DNA of 64,000 nt from JAMHZE01 sp964424715 (GTDB taxonomy: Bacteria > Pseudomonadota > Alphaproteobacteria > Rickettsiales > UBA8987), in assembly GCA_964424715.1 (NCBI GenBank), contig CAYRJW010000002.1, forward strand, positions 1 to 64,000, given 5' to 3'. Positions 42,294 through 49,283 of this stretch are shown piece after piece; positions within the stretch are counted from its first letter, which is position 1, and every line of letters starts with the position of its first letter. The position numbers were made by a program, and so were the translations under genes. The notes beneath the pieces are model-generated. The model was not told where the DNA came from and made no database searches. It was given only the letters and a program-made list of their open reading frames with translations.

Positions 42294-43745
42294 ATGTCTG
42301 AAAATAATATAGATTCCACAGAAAATTCAAAGCCTCAAATAGCCACCGATATAATCGGTTACAGCTTCGGGTATGGTGCCGAAAAAGAATCCGCAGGCTT
42401 CACTCCAAGATTCATCCAGCAGGTGATGGGTGATATATTGCAGGAAAAAGGTGTGATAAATAATTGGCTGGAAACTGAAGTTCCCACCACAGTGAACCGT
42501 GAGAAATTCATAAAAGGCAGCAGAAAGATTAGGAATGAGGCCGAGGTTTTTTCCGCCGTAAAGAATCTTGCCGATGCAATAGCCCATACGCTATGGGCTG
42601 GCCGGATTCCACTGATACTAGGCGGCGATCACTCTCAAGGCTGCGCTACCATAAAAGCCACCCTGCTGGTTGATATGCTAAAAGAAATAAAAAATAATAA
42701 CAGGCTATTGCCCTTCGATATTCGCAAACAGATACTTGATGAGGCTGACGGGGATAATTTTGCCGGAGCCGCAAAGCTTATAGAAATAGAATATAATAAA
42801 CATGGTAATGGTGAGTTTAAAGAATCAATAGATGGTATACTCGATAAAGTAACAATAAACTGGGCTGATTCCCACGCTGATTTTAACAATCCGGAAATAT
42901 CCGATAGTTGCAATCTTCACGGGCAATCATTGCAGGCTGGCGTTCGCGGCAAGGCGGTAGGGCCTTTCAGTAGTCTGTATGGAAGTTTTGTAAGGGCTGA
43001 TCCAAAGAATGTTTATGTTTTTGGTACGCGTGATCTTGATGAGAATGAAATAATGGCGCTCAACGGCGCCGGTGTGAATTATGCGGAATACTCACTTACC
43101 GGTTATGGGAAAAGCCATCTGGATTACCCTTTTTCGGATACGGTACTGGCTGAGATACAAAAACAGGAAGATGCCGGTAAAACAGTTATATTCTCCTTTG
43201 ATACAGATGTAACGCTGGGCCAATTTGTTGCCGGTACCGGTACCCCAATGGGGCTGGTAGAGGGTAGTTCACTGCCCCTTAGTGGTGTTCAGGTTACGGA
43301 TGATATGATAAGGCCAAATTTTGCAGGAGAATCTCCATCCGGTCCAGGCCCTATGGAAACTTACAAAGCCCTGAAAGGCTCTGCTAGAAAAAGGTCGACC
43401 GACCTCACCGAGATATCCGGCATAATCACGATAGAAAATAAACAGACCGGCAAAAAAGATTATGTGGTCGATTATTCCGGCATAGTGGTTGGCATAAAAC
43501 AAGCCCTTTCCGCACTTTGCCCGGAAGGAAGGCAGCTTTACGGCAAGAACGGCATTTTCAGGGAAATGGCCGTTGCGATCGCGGAGAAATTTTCTGAAAG
43601 AACAAACCCGGAATGCTGGCTGGAAAGTGTGAGTGGGGATAAAAAATTCAGTATAAAGCCGCTTATAGATACCTACTTCAATCCGATAATTGAGAATCTC
43701 AAGATTCGAGATAAACGCGCAGAGATAGCAGAAATTTCTAAATGA
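42294..43745 (+). CDS. Arginase/agmatinase-family ureohydrolase, divergent
   Basis: The 483-residue protein carries the metal-binding signatures of the ureohydrolase fold: ILGGDHSQGCATI (about residue 108), NWADSHADFNNP (about 190) and IFSFDTDVTLGQF (about 303), which give the His and Asp ligands of the binuclear manganese site. It is 150-180 residues longer than usual arginases. Extra segments lie between the first two motifs (about 75 residues, LLVDMLKEIKNNNRLLPFDI onward) and at the C-terminal end. The usual SFDxDxxDP motif has VTLGQF after the aspartates, so substrate preference may differ. The start ATG has a strong GGGGAG site. It could act on arginine, agmatine, formiminoglutamate or another guanidino substrate. 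Confidence 0.8.
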   Translation: MSENNIDSTENSKPQIATDIIGYSFGYGAEKESAGFTPRFIQQVMGDILQEKGVINNWLETEVPTTVNREKFIKGSRKIRNEAEVFSAVKNLADAIAHTLWAGRIPLILGGDHSQGCATIKATLLVDMLKEIKNNNRLLPFDIRKQILDEADGDNFAGAAKLIEIEYNKHGNGEFKESIDGILDKVTINWADSHADFNNPEISDSCNLHGQSLQAGVRGKAVGPFSSLYGSFVRADPKNVYVFGTRDLDENEIMALNGAGVNYAEYSLTGYGKSHLDYPFSDTVLAEIQKQEDAGKTVIFSFDTDVTLGQFVAGTGTPMGLVEGSSLPLSGVQVTDDMIRPNFAGESPSGPGPMETYKALKGSARKRSTDLTEISGIITIENKQTGKKDYVVDYSGIVVGIKQALSALCPEGRQLYGKNGIFREMAVAIAEKFSERTNPECWLESVSGDKKFSIKPLIDTYFNPIIENLKIRDKRAEIAEISK

Positions 43746-43748
43746 GGC

Positions 43749-44048
43749 CTACCTCTCTGGATCCTGCACTATATCCATTATATTCTGTTTCACCACCCGG
43801 TGGCTATATCCGGCCAGGTCGCATACGGCCTTGAAATCGTCATTATCTTCCATTATCCACTTTATTGCCCTTCGTTTGGCAAGTAGGCGGCGGCTTTTGG
43901 CGGATCGCGTGGTGGCGTCCTCGATGGCCTGGCAAAGTACGGCCTTCCAGAGGCTTTTTTCGCATATTTCTTCTTCCAGATACCTTACTTTATTGATATT
44001 TTTGCGGTTGATATGGCCGTTTATCCTGTTTTTTCGTATAATTTGCAT
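43749..44048 (-). CDS. Small basic helical protein, probable phage-type regulator
   Basis: An open frame runs from a TTG at 44111, but the better start is the ATG at 44048, preceded by GGGGAG; this gives 99 residues (MQIIRKNRINGHINRKN). The first 15 extra codons would lie in the operator-like array. The protein is basic and fully helical, with AKSRRLLAKRRAIKWIMEDN followed by DDFKAVCDLAGYSHRVV. This C-terminal pattern recalls small proteins in alphaproteobacterial prophages, from memory. It is divergent from an HTH repressor-like gene, as in phage switch regions. The product is unproven. Confidence 0.6.
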   Translation of the reverse strand: MQIIRKNRINGHINRKNINKVRYLEEEICEKSLWKAVLCQAIEDATTRSAKSRRLLAKRRAIKWIMEDNDDFKAVCDLAGYSHRVVKQNIMDIVQDPER

Positions 44049-44064
44049 AAAATCTGCTCCCCAT

Positions 44065-44188
44065 TGCATATTTTGTTGCTGTTGCACATATGCATAATTG
44101 CTATTTTCCAATAACTATGTTATGATATGCCTAGTATTACTTATATATGCAATTCTGCATAATGTCAATGCAAAAATGCACATATAAT
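44065..44188. promoter_or_regulatory. Operator array of TGCATA words in a divergent promoter region
   Basis: The spacer between the two divergent genes holds TGCATA (44065), TGCACATATGCATA (44083-44096), the interrupted palindrome TATGCA-ATTC-TGCATA (44146-44161), ATGCAAAAATGCACATAT (44168-44186) and a -10-like TATAAT (44183-44188) for the gene at 44211. A further TGCATA overlaps the minus-strand start codon (44044-44049). Many close copies of one half-site over both promoters is the layout of autoregulated phage-type repressors. Confidence 0.65.
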
Positions 44189-44210
44189 AATTTATTCAAA
44201 CAGGAGAAAT

Positions 44211-44660
44211 ATGCTCGCGCGCAAGAAACATGTAGAATATATAGAATATCTTAAGCAAAAAACGGGCATGTCCCTTTCGGCGCTGGCCAAATCCGCTGGT
44301 CTGGCAGATTCCACCCTTACAAGGTTCCTTGCCAAAAAAGAGTTCCAGCGCCTCAGCACTGCAACTTTAGACAGGCTTGCCAAGGCTGCCGGTTTTGATT
44401 CCTATGAGGATTATCTGGTAGAGACCCACCAGCTTGAGGATGCCCCCCACGAAAATCCTGAAATAGATGACGCCACCAAATTCGCCACCTATGAATCCGT
44501 AAAAAGATTGCTCGGCAAAGGCAGGGGGGCCGCGCCAAGCACGGTCACATTCGTTTCTCAGGAAGTAATATCCTATGCCAACAAACTAAAGACCGATTTC
44601 ATTTCCGATAGTCTTATCATGTATGTGATAGAACGCATGGAGCGGGAGAATAAGATATAA
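44211..44660 (+). CDS. XRE-type helix-turn-helix transcriptional regulator
   Basis: The 149-residue protein has an N-terminal HTH domain: YLKQKTGMSLSALAKSAGLA then DSTLTRFLAKKEFQRLST (about residues 13-50), typical of Cro/C1-type repressors. The C-terminal half (about 75-149) is helical, ends VIERMERENKI, and lacks the Ser-Lys dyad of LexA/CI-type cleavable repressors. It has a good AGGAG site. It most likely binds the TGCATA array next to its gene and controls itself and the divergent gene. Confidence 0.8.
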   Translation: MLARKKHVEYIEYLKQKTGMSLSALAKSAGLADSTLTRFLAKKEFQRLSTATLDRLAKAAGFDSYEDYLVETHQLEDAPHENPEIDDATKFATYESVKRLLGKGRGAAPSTVTFVSQEVISYANKLKTDFISDSLIMYVIERMERENKI

Positions 44661-44672
44661 TATAGTTATCAA

Positions 44673-45350
44673 ATGAGCCTCAGATCCAGTTTGTTATCAG
44701 TAAATCACGGTTTCTTCACCCGCATCGGTGATGAGCGAAAGATTGATCATGTCCGCAATATCCTTGGTGCAAAAAAAATGATCACCGCAAAGCAGGTTCA
44801 CAGTAATATCGCCCTGCATGTAAAGGATGAAGGCCAGTATGAGGCCGATGCCCTCGTCACCGATAAACCTGGTATCGCCGTTGCCGTATTCACCGCCGAT
44901 TGCGCCCCGATATTATTCCATGATAAAGCCGCAGGCCTTGTTGCCGCAACTCATGCCGGCTGGCGCGGCGCCAGATATGGTATCATCGAATCCACTATAA
45001 ATTTAATGAAGGAAATGGGTGCAAAAGATATAATCGCGAGCGTCGGCCCCTGTATCCACCAGCGTTCATACGAGGTCGGTGCGGAATTCATTGTTGCCTT
45101 CACTGGCGAATCGCAGAACAACAAAAAATTCTTTGCCCCCGGTCGTACCGATAGTAGCGGCAACAAATATTCCATGTTCGATCTGCCCGGCTATATAGAA
45201 AATAAACTAAAACAGAACGGCATCGAAAAGCTGGAAGTAATAGATGAAGATACCCTTACCCAGCCCGACAAATTCTTCAGCTTCCGCCGCGGCACTATAG
45301 TGGGAGAGAAGGAAACTGGCAGGCAGATAAGCGGGATATGCCTAGGCTAG
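44673..45350 (+). CDS. pgeF: Peptidoglycan editing factor PgeF (YfiH/laccase-domain family)
   Basis: The 225-residue protein has the family ligands and motifs: VFTADCAPILFHD, ATHAGWRGARYGIIEST and SVGPCIHQRSYEVG. Family members have been described as purine nucleoside phosphorylase/adenosine deaminase-like enzymes, and in E. coli as a factor that removes wrongly incorporated L-Ser-containing muropeptide precursors. It starts 13 bases after the HTH gene and may share its transcript. Confidence 0.93.
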   Translation: MSLRSSLLSVNHGFFTRIGDERKIDHVRNILGAKKMITAKQVHSNIALHVKDEGQYEADALVTDKPGIAVAVFTADCAPILFHDKAAGLVAATHAGWRGARYGIIESTINLMKEMGAKDIIASVGPCIHQRSYEVGAEFIVAFTGESQNNKKFFAPGRTDSSGNKYSMFDLPGYIENKLKQNGIEKLEVIDEDTLTQPDKFFSFRRGTIVGEKETGRQISGICLG

Positions 45351-46396
45351 GGATTCAGTTTAAAAACGTTAGAAATCGGTCTGTNNNNNNNNNNTTTTAA
45401 TATTTTTTCGTAAGCGGTTTTATATATATCTATGTGGTCTTGCGTGATATTTTCTGAGGTAGCAAGAGCCTCAACCAATTTCAGGAACACGTTTTTGGGA
45501 TGGGTCCTGCTGGTCCGCTGGTAGTTGATCATGGTTCTTTCAGGTATTCCGGATAATTCCGATAATTTTGAAGAAGAAAGCCCCGATATTAAAATCAAAT
45601 GTTTCTGTAGATTAAAAAACCCCAATTCTCTGAGTTCATCCATACTAAGATCCGGTGTGGCAGGTTTCTCAATTTTCTGTTCTTCGAATTTGCGTTGAAG
45701 TAATTCTGTGTGATAAGCCTCAATTGGTTCTCTGGAGGAGATTATATTTATCGTTTTATCAAGAAAGGCTTTGGTGCAGCTATGGTTTCCCTCTGCATTA
45801 AGTACAGCAGTTGTAGTGGTGAGGATTATACCTTCTAATATTTTTTTAGTTTTGCCTTCTGACGGTATTTTTTTTAGTCCGCTATTTTCTGGGTCAGTTA
45901 AAACCATGTCTGCATTTTCCGGGTCGTTTAAGACTATCTCGGTGGCAAGCGCCTTTGCTGTCATGAAGCCGGCCAGAGTTCTTAATAATCGGTAGCACTG
46001 CTTGAAGCTGGAATCCTCAAGGGCTTTTTTCGAATAGGTCTTTTTTGGATCTTCTTTGTCAGCTATATAGCTTGATTTTTTCTTTGTTTCTTCTCTATAT
46101 TTTTTCTCCTCATTATATTTGTCAATGAATAGCTTTACATAGGGGTCAAAAGGCATCTTCTTCAGTGAATCTTCATCGGTAGAAAAATATACGATCGCTT
46201 TTTGAAGCAAAGGCTCATTAAAAAGCCCGGCCGTGGTTTTAGACAAAGCCGGGGCATTCGTATCAAGATCAAATGCGGCTTCACCTCGATTAAGGTTGAG
46301 ATTTATCAGATACTGATCAAGTAATCTGTATACATCCGGTATCGCTTTCAGTTTTTTGAGATCGAGTATCTCTTCTCTGTTATAGTTTCTTCCCAC
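45347..46396 (-). CDS. Uncharacterised protein with a C-terminal helix-turn-helix
   Basis: This is a protein of about 349 residues. The start is a GTG at 46396 after an AGGGG site; an ATG five bases earlier is out of frame. The N-terminal 250 residues match nothing I know and include a doubled NDPENADMVL/TDPENSGLKK segment (about residues 158-175). Near the C terminus SGLSSSKLSELSGIPERTMI then NYQRTSRTHPKN (about 270-302) looks like an HTH of the MbcA/ParS-Xre antitoxin or Cro type. A 10-N gap (45385-45394) lies near the end, and the last residues (RPISNVFKLNP) are on its far side. It overlaps pgeF by 4 bases, tail to tail. No toxin partner is adjacent. Confidence 0.65.
   Translation of the reverse strand: MGRNYNREEILDLKKLKAIPDVYRLLDQYLINLNLNRGEAAFDLDTNAPALSKTTAGLFNEPLLQKAIVYFSTDEDSLKKMPFDPYVKLFIDKYNEEKKYREETKKKSSYIADKEDPKKTYSKKALEDSSFKQCYRLLRTLAGFMTAKALATEIVLNDPENADMVLTDPENSGLKKIPSEGKTKKILEGIILTTTTAVLNAEGNHSCTKAFLDKTINIISSREPIEAYHTELLQRKFEEQKIEKPATPDLSMDELRELGFFNLQKHLILISGLSSSKLSELSGIPERTMINYQRTSRTHPKNVFLKLVEALATSENITQDHIDIYKTAYEKILKXXXXRPISNVFKLNP
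45385..45394. other. Assembly gap (10 N) in the HTH-containing gene
   Basis: The frame can be carried across the 10 N to a stop at 45347, but the true gap length is unknown, so the last 11 residues of the product are provisional. Confidence 0.9.
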
Positions 46397-46416
46397 TCCA
46401 TACCCCTAAAATTATA

Positions 46417-46425
46417 TGCTACTAT
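46417..46425 (+). promoter_or_regulatory. Extended -10 (TGCTACTAT) in a bidirectional promoter region
   Basis: TATGCTACTATAT occurs here and again at 49257-49269 before the pilB-like gene. On the plus strand it offers an extended -10 for the small ORF at 46490. The overlapping minus-strand TATAAT serves the HTH gene starting at 46396. Confidence 0.45.
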
Positions 46426-46489
46426 ATCAGTAAGTTAATCATAAATCCAACTAATACTGGATTTTGGCGGCAAGTATGAAAGGATATTC

Positions 46490-46618
46490 TTGGTAAAAGA
46501 ATATTTTGATGGTCTGGCTAAATCAAAGCCAGAGATAGAAAAACCTGAGCCTGATCTGAAGGTTATTCCCAACTTCTCTAAAAAGCTGAAGATACATAAT
46601 AACCATGGCTGGTCTTAA
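46490..46618 (+). CDS. Possible small protein of 42 residues
   Basis: A TTG start at 46490, 5 bases after an AGGA word (46481-46484), opens a frame encoding 42 residues (VKEYFDGLAKSKPEIEKPEP, DLKVIPNFSKKLKIHNNHGW) with stop TAA at 46616-46618. It is Lys/Pro/Glu-rich, without a membrane segment. An extended -10 lies 65 bases upstream. It ends 4 bases into the convergent trhO stop. Support is modest: a start signal, a promoter and a sensible composition. Confidence 0.4.
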   Translation: MVKEYFDGLAKSKPEIEKPEPDLKVIPNFSKKLKIHNNHGWS

Positions 46619-47475
46619 TCGCGTATCTTCTGCTCCCGTATCTCGCCCTTGCTACAATGCAGGCCCAATTCAGCGCAGCTGATGCCTTTTTGGTTATTGT
46701 TCAGTTTTACCGGCTCTATCTTCAGTGGTCTTGTGCAGTGTTTGCATAATACCACATCAACCGGCTTCAGCTCTGCATCAACGGCTAAGCGGTCATCGAA
46801 AACATAGCAGCTGCCTTGCCATTTATTATTTTTATTTTTTGTGTCCTCGAAATACTGTAATATCCCGCCATCAAGGTGATACACATTTTCAAAGCCTTTA
46901 TTCTTAAGTAGGGCGGTGGATTTTTCGCAGCGTATGCCGCCGGTGCAGAACATCGCCACTTTTTTATGTTTCGCGGGGTCAAGGTTATCATCCACCCATT
47001 TCGGGAAACTCCTGAAATCCTCGGTCTTTGGGTTCACCGCATTCTCAAAGGTGCCGAGCAGATATTCATAATCATTGCGCGTATCCACCAGCAGAACTTC
47101 CGGATCGGAGATCAATTTATCCCAGTCCTCGCCTTTTACATAAGTACCTCGGTTATCAAGGTTGATATCCTCAATCCCCATCCTCACGATCTCCTTTTTC
47201 AGCCGTACTTTCATTTTCTCAAAAGGTTGTGCTGAGGCGTAAGATTCCTTGAATTCCATGCCCGCAAATCTTTTATCGTCATTCAGGAATTTCCAGAATT
47301 TTTCCATATCCTCGCCGGTGGCCGAGACCGTGGCATTTATCCCTTCCCGTGCCAGCAGGATGGTCCCTTTCATATTCAGCCCCTTGCAAACATCAAGGAA
47401 CGGCTGCTTAAGCTGAATATAATCCGGCACATCAACAAAGCGGTAAAAGGCGCGTATGTGGTAGTTGTTTTGCAT
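46615..47475 (-). CDS. trhO: tRNA uridine-34 hydroxylase, rhodanese-domain protein (TrhO/YceA)
   Basis: TrhO makes 5-hydroxyuridine at the wobble position of tRNA. The 286-residue product has an N-terminal YceA domain (IRAFYRFVDVPDYIQLKQPF, GTILLAREGINATVS) and a central rhodanese domain with the active-site loop MFCTGGIRCEKSTALLKNKG (about residue 185). A C-terminal cysteine cluster follows (VLCKHCTRPL and LHCSKG), probably a zinc site. It is divergent from guaA, with a word-repeat hairpin between them. Confidence 0.94.
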   Translation of the reverse strand: MQNNYHIRAFYRFVDVPDYIQLKQPFLDVCKGLNMKGTILLAREGINATVSATGEDMEKFWKFLNDDKRFAGMEFKESYASAQPFEKMKVRLKKEIVRMGIEDINLDNRGTYVKGEDWDKLISDPEVLLVDTRNDYEYLLGTFENAVNPKTEDFRSFPKWVDDNLDPAKHKKVAMFCTGGIRCEKSTALLKNKGFENVYHLDGGILQYFEDTKNKNNKWQGSCYVFDDRLAVDAELKPVDVVLCKHCTRPLKIEPVKLNNNQKGISCAELGLHCSKGEIREQKIRD

Positions 47476-47476
47476 G

Positions 47477-47566
47477 GTTTACAAGTTTACGAGTTTGCGA
47501 GTCTACAAGTTTACAAGTGAGCGAGTTTTTTCTTGTAGACTCGTAAACTTGTAGACTTGTAGACTT
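47477..47566. repeat. Word-repeat hairpin between trhO and guaA (ACAAGTCTAC family, second copy)
   Basis: Left arm (47477-47518): words TTTACAAG, TTTACGAG, TTTGCGAG, TCTACAAG and TTTACAAG. Right arm (47531-47566): CTTGTAGA, CTCGTAAA, CTTGTAGA and CTTGTAGA. The arms pair over about 35 bases. It has the same 8-base unit as 29131-29207, and like that copy lies just upstream of a purine biosynthesis gene. Confidence 0.8.
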
Positions 47567-47612
47567 AAATTAGTATAACAAACTCCAAACGAATTGATAA
47601 AAATCAAAAACT

Positions 47613-49154
47613 ATGGACAAAATTCTCATTCTCGATTTCGGCTCGCAACTTACCCAGCTTATCGCCCGCAGGGTGCGGGAGATAGGGATATATTGTGAGA
47701 TAAGGCCATATAATACAAAACTTGCCGAAATTAAAGCATTTTCGCCAAAAGGCATAATTCTGGGCGGTGGCCCATCCTCAGTGGCATTCGAGAAAAGCCC
47801 GACCATATCAAAAGAACTGTTCAATTTAGGGATTCCGGTACTCGGCATTTGCTACGGCCAGCAGCTTATGTGCAAGCTTCTCGGTGGTCAGGTAAAGCCC
47901 TCTAAAGAAAGGGAATTTGGTCGTTCTTTCATAAAGATAAAGCAAACATCTCTACTGACAGGCAAAATATGGAAAACTGGCAGTAAACACCAGGTCTGGA
48001 TGAGCCACGGCGATAAAGTTACAAAACTCCCGTCGAAATTCAAACTTATCGCCAACACCGATACCGCACCATATGCAATAGTCGGTGACGACACCAAAAA
48101 ATTCTACGGCGTCCAGTTCCACCCCGAAGTTGTACACACCCCGGAAGGCAAGGAATTGCTGAAAAGCTTCTGCGTTAATATCTGTAAATGCAAAACTGGC
48201 TGGAATATGGCCAACTTCCTTGATGTTGAAGTTGCCAAAATCCGCAAGCTTGTAGGCAAGAAAAAAGTTATCGCTGGCGTTTCCGGCGGTGTTGATTCCA
48301 CCGTTGTTGCGGCCATAATCAACAAAGCCATCGGCAAGCAGTTAACCTGCATATTCGTCGATCACGGCATGCTCCGCAAGAACGAGGCCGCACAGGTAAA
48401 ACAGATGTTCAAAGGTTTTGGAATAAATTTAAAAGCCATTGATGCCTCCGAAATGTTCCTCAACAAACTAAAAGGCGTTTCCGACCCTGAGAAAAAACGC
48501 AAGATAATCGGCAATACTTTCATCGAAGTTTTCGATGCCGAGGCCAAAAAGATAAAAGGCGCAGATTTCCTCGCGCAAGGTACGCTATACCCTGATGTCA
48601 TCGAATCCGTTTCCGTCCACGGCAATGCTGCGGTAACAATAAAAACCCACCATAATGTCGGTGGCCTGCCTGATAAAATGAAATTAAAACTCATCGAACC
48701 ACTCCGTGAATTATTCAAGGATGAGGTGAGGGCGCTCGGCCTGAAAATTGGTATCAAAGCCGAAATGATAAACCGCCACCCATTCCCCGGCCCCGGCCTT
48801 GCTATCCGTATCCCCGGCGAAATAACCAAGGAACGCGTAAAGATACTACAGGAAGCCGATGCAATCTATATCGAAGAAATAAGAAAAGCCGGCCTCTATA
48901 ACAAAATATGGCAAGCCTTCGCCGTACTACTCCCCGTTCGCACCGTAGGCGTAATGGGCGATGGCCGTACCTACGAATATGTATGCGCCTTACGCGCCGT
49001 AACCTCCACCGACGGAATGACCGCCGATTTCTACCAGTTCGACCATGAGTTCTTGGGCCGCGTTTCCAACATGATCGTAAACAAGGTAAAAGGCGTAAAC
49101 CGCGTGGTCTACGACATCACCAGCAAGCCGCCGGCTACTATTGAGTGGGAATAA
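47613..49154 (+). CDS. guaA: GMP synthase (glutamine-hydrolysing)
   Basis: GuaA converts XMP to GMP. The 513-residue protein has the class I amidotransferase domain (nucleophile in VLGICYGQQLM, His-Glu in GVQFHPEVVHT), the ATP pyrophosphatase P-loop GVSGGVDSTVVAA (about residue 224) and the C-terminal dimerisation domain with PTVGVMGDGRTYEY-like sequence and the terminal TSKPPATIEWE. The length is typical. It ends in an intrinsic terminator at 49178. Confidence 0.97.
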   Translation: MDKILILDFGSQLTQLIARRVREIGIYCEIRPYNTKLAEIKAFSPKGIILGGGPSSVAFEKSPTISKELFNLGIPVLGICYGQQLMCKLLGGQVKPSKEREFGRSFIKIKQTSLLTGKIWKTGSKHQVWMSHGDKVTKLPSKFKLIANTDTAPYAIVGDDTKKFYGVQFHPEVVHTPEGKELLKSFCVNICKCKTGWNMANFLDVEVAKIRKLVGKKKVIAGVSGGVDSTVVAAIINKAIGKQLTCIFVDHGMLRKNEAAQVKQMFKGFGINLKAIDASEMFLNKLKGVSDPEKKRKIIGNTFIEVFDAEAKKIKGADFLAQGTLYPDVIESVSVHGNAAVTIKTHHNVGGLPDKMKLKLIEPLRELFKDEVRALGLKIGIKAEMINRHPFPGPGLAIRIPGEITKERVKILQEADAIYIEEIRKAGLYNKIWQAFAVLLPVRTVGVMGDGRTYEYVCALRAVTSTDGMTADFYQFDHEFLGRVSNMIVNKVKGVNRVVYDITSKPPATIEWE

Positions 49155-49177
49155 CCGTGCTCTTTATGCCATTCCCC

Positions 49178-49219
49178 GCTTATCACCCGCAACTATCTGG
49201 TGATAATAAGCCTTTTTTT
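49178..49219 (+). terminator. Intrinsic terminator after guaA
   Basis: GCTTATCACC pairs with GGTGATAATAAGC (three-base bulge) around an 11-base loop and is followed by CTTTTTTTATTTTT. It separates guaA from the pilus-like operon. Confidence 0.8.
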
Positions 49220-49258
49220 ATTTTTAATGGCCCCCCGATACTTTAATATCCCTAAATA

Positions 49259-49267
49259 TGCTACTAT
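49259..49267 (+). promoter_or_regulatory. Extended -10 promoter of the pilus-like operon
   Basis: TGCTACTAT, within TATGCTACTATAT, lies 17 bases upstream of the ATG at 49284. The leader would be only about 10 bases and contains the AAGGT ribosome binding word. The identical 13-base string occurs at 46415-46427. Confidence 0.5.
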
Positions 49268-49283
49268 ATAGCTTTAAGGTATT

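Noticed and set aside
43749..44660. Intact prophage
   Set aside because: Only a regulator pair is present; no integrase, terminase, capsid or tail gene is seen nearby.
45347..46396. Toxin-antitoxin module
   Set aside because: The HTH resembles that of some antitoxins, but no toxin gene is adjacent: pgeF and trhO lie on either side.
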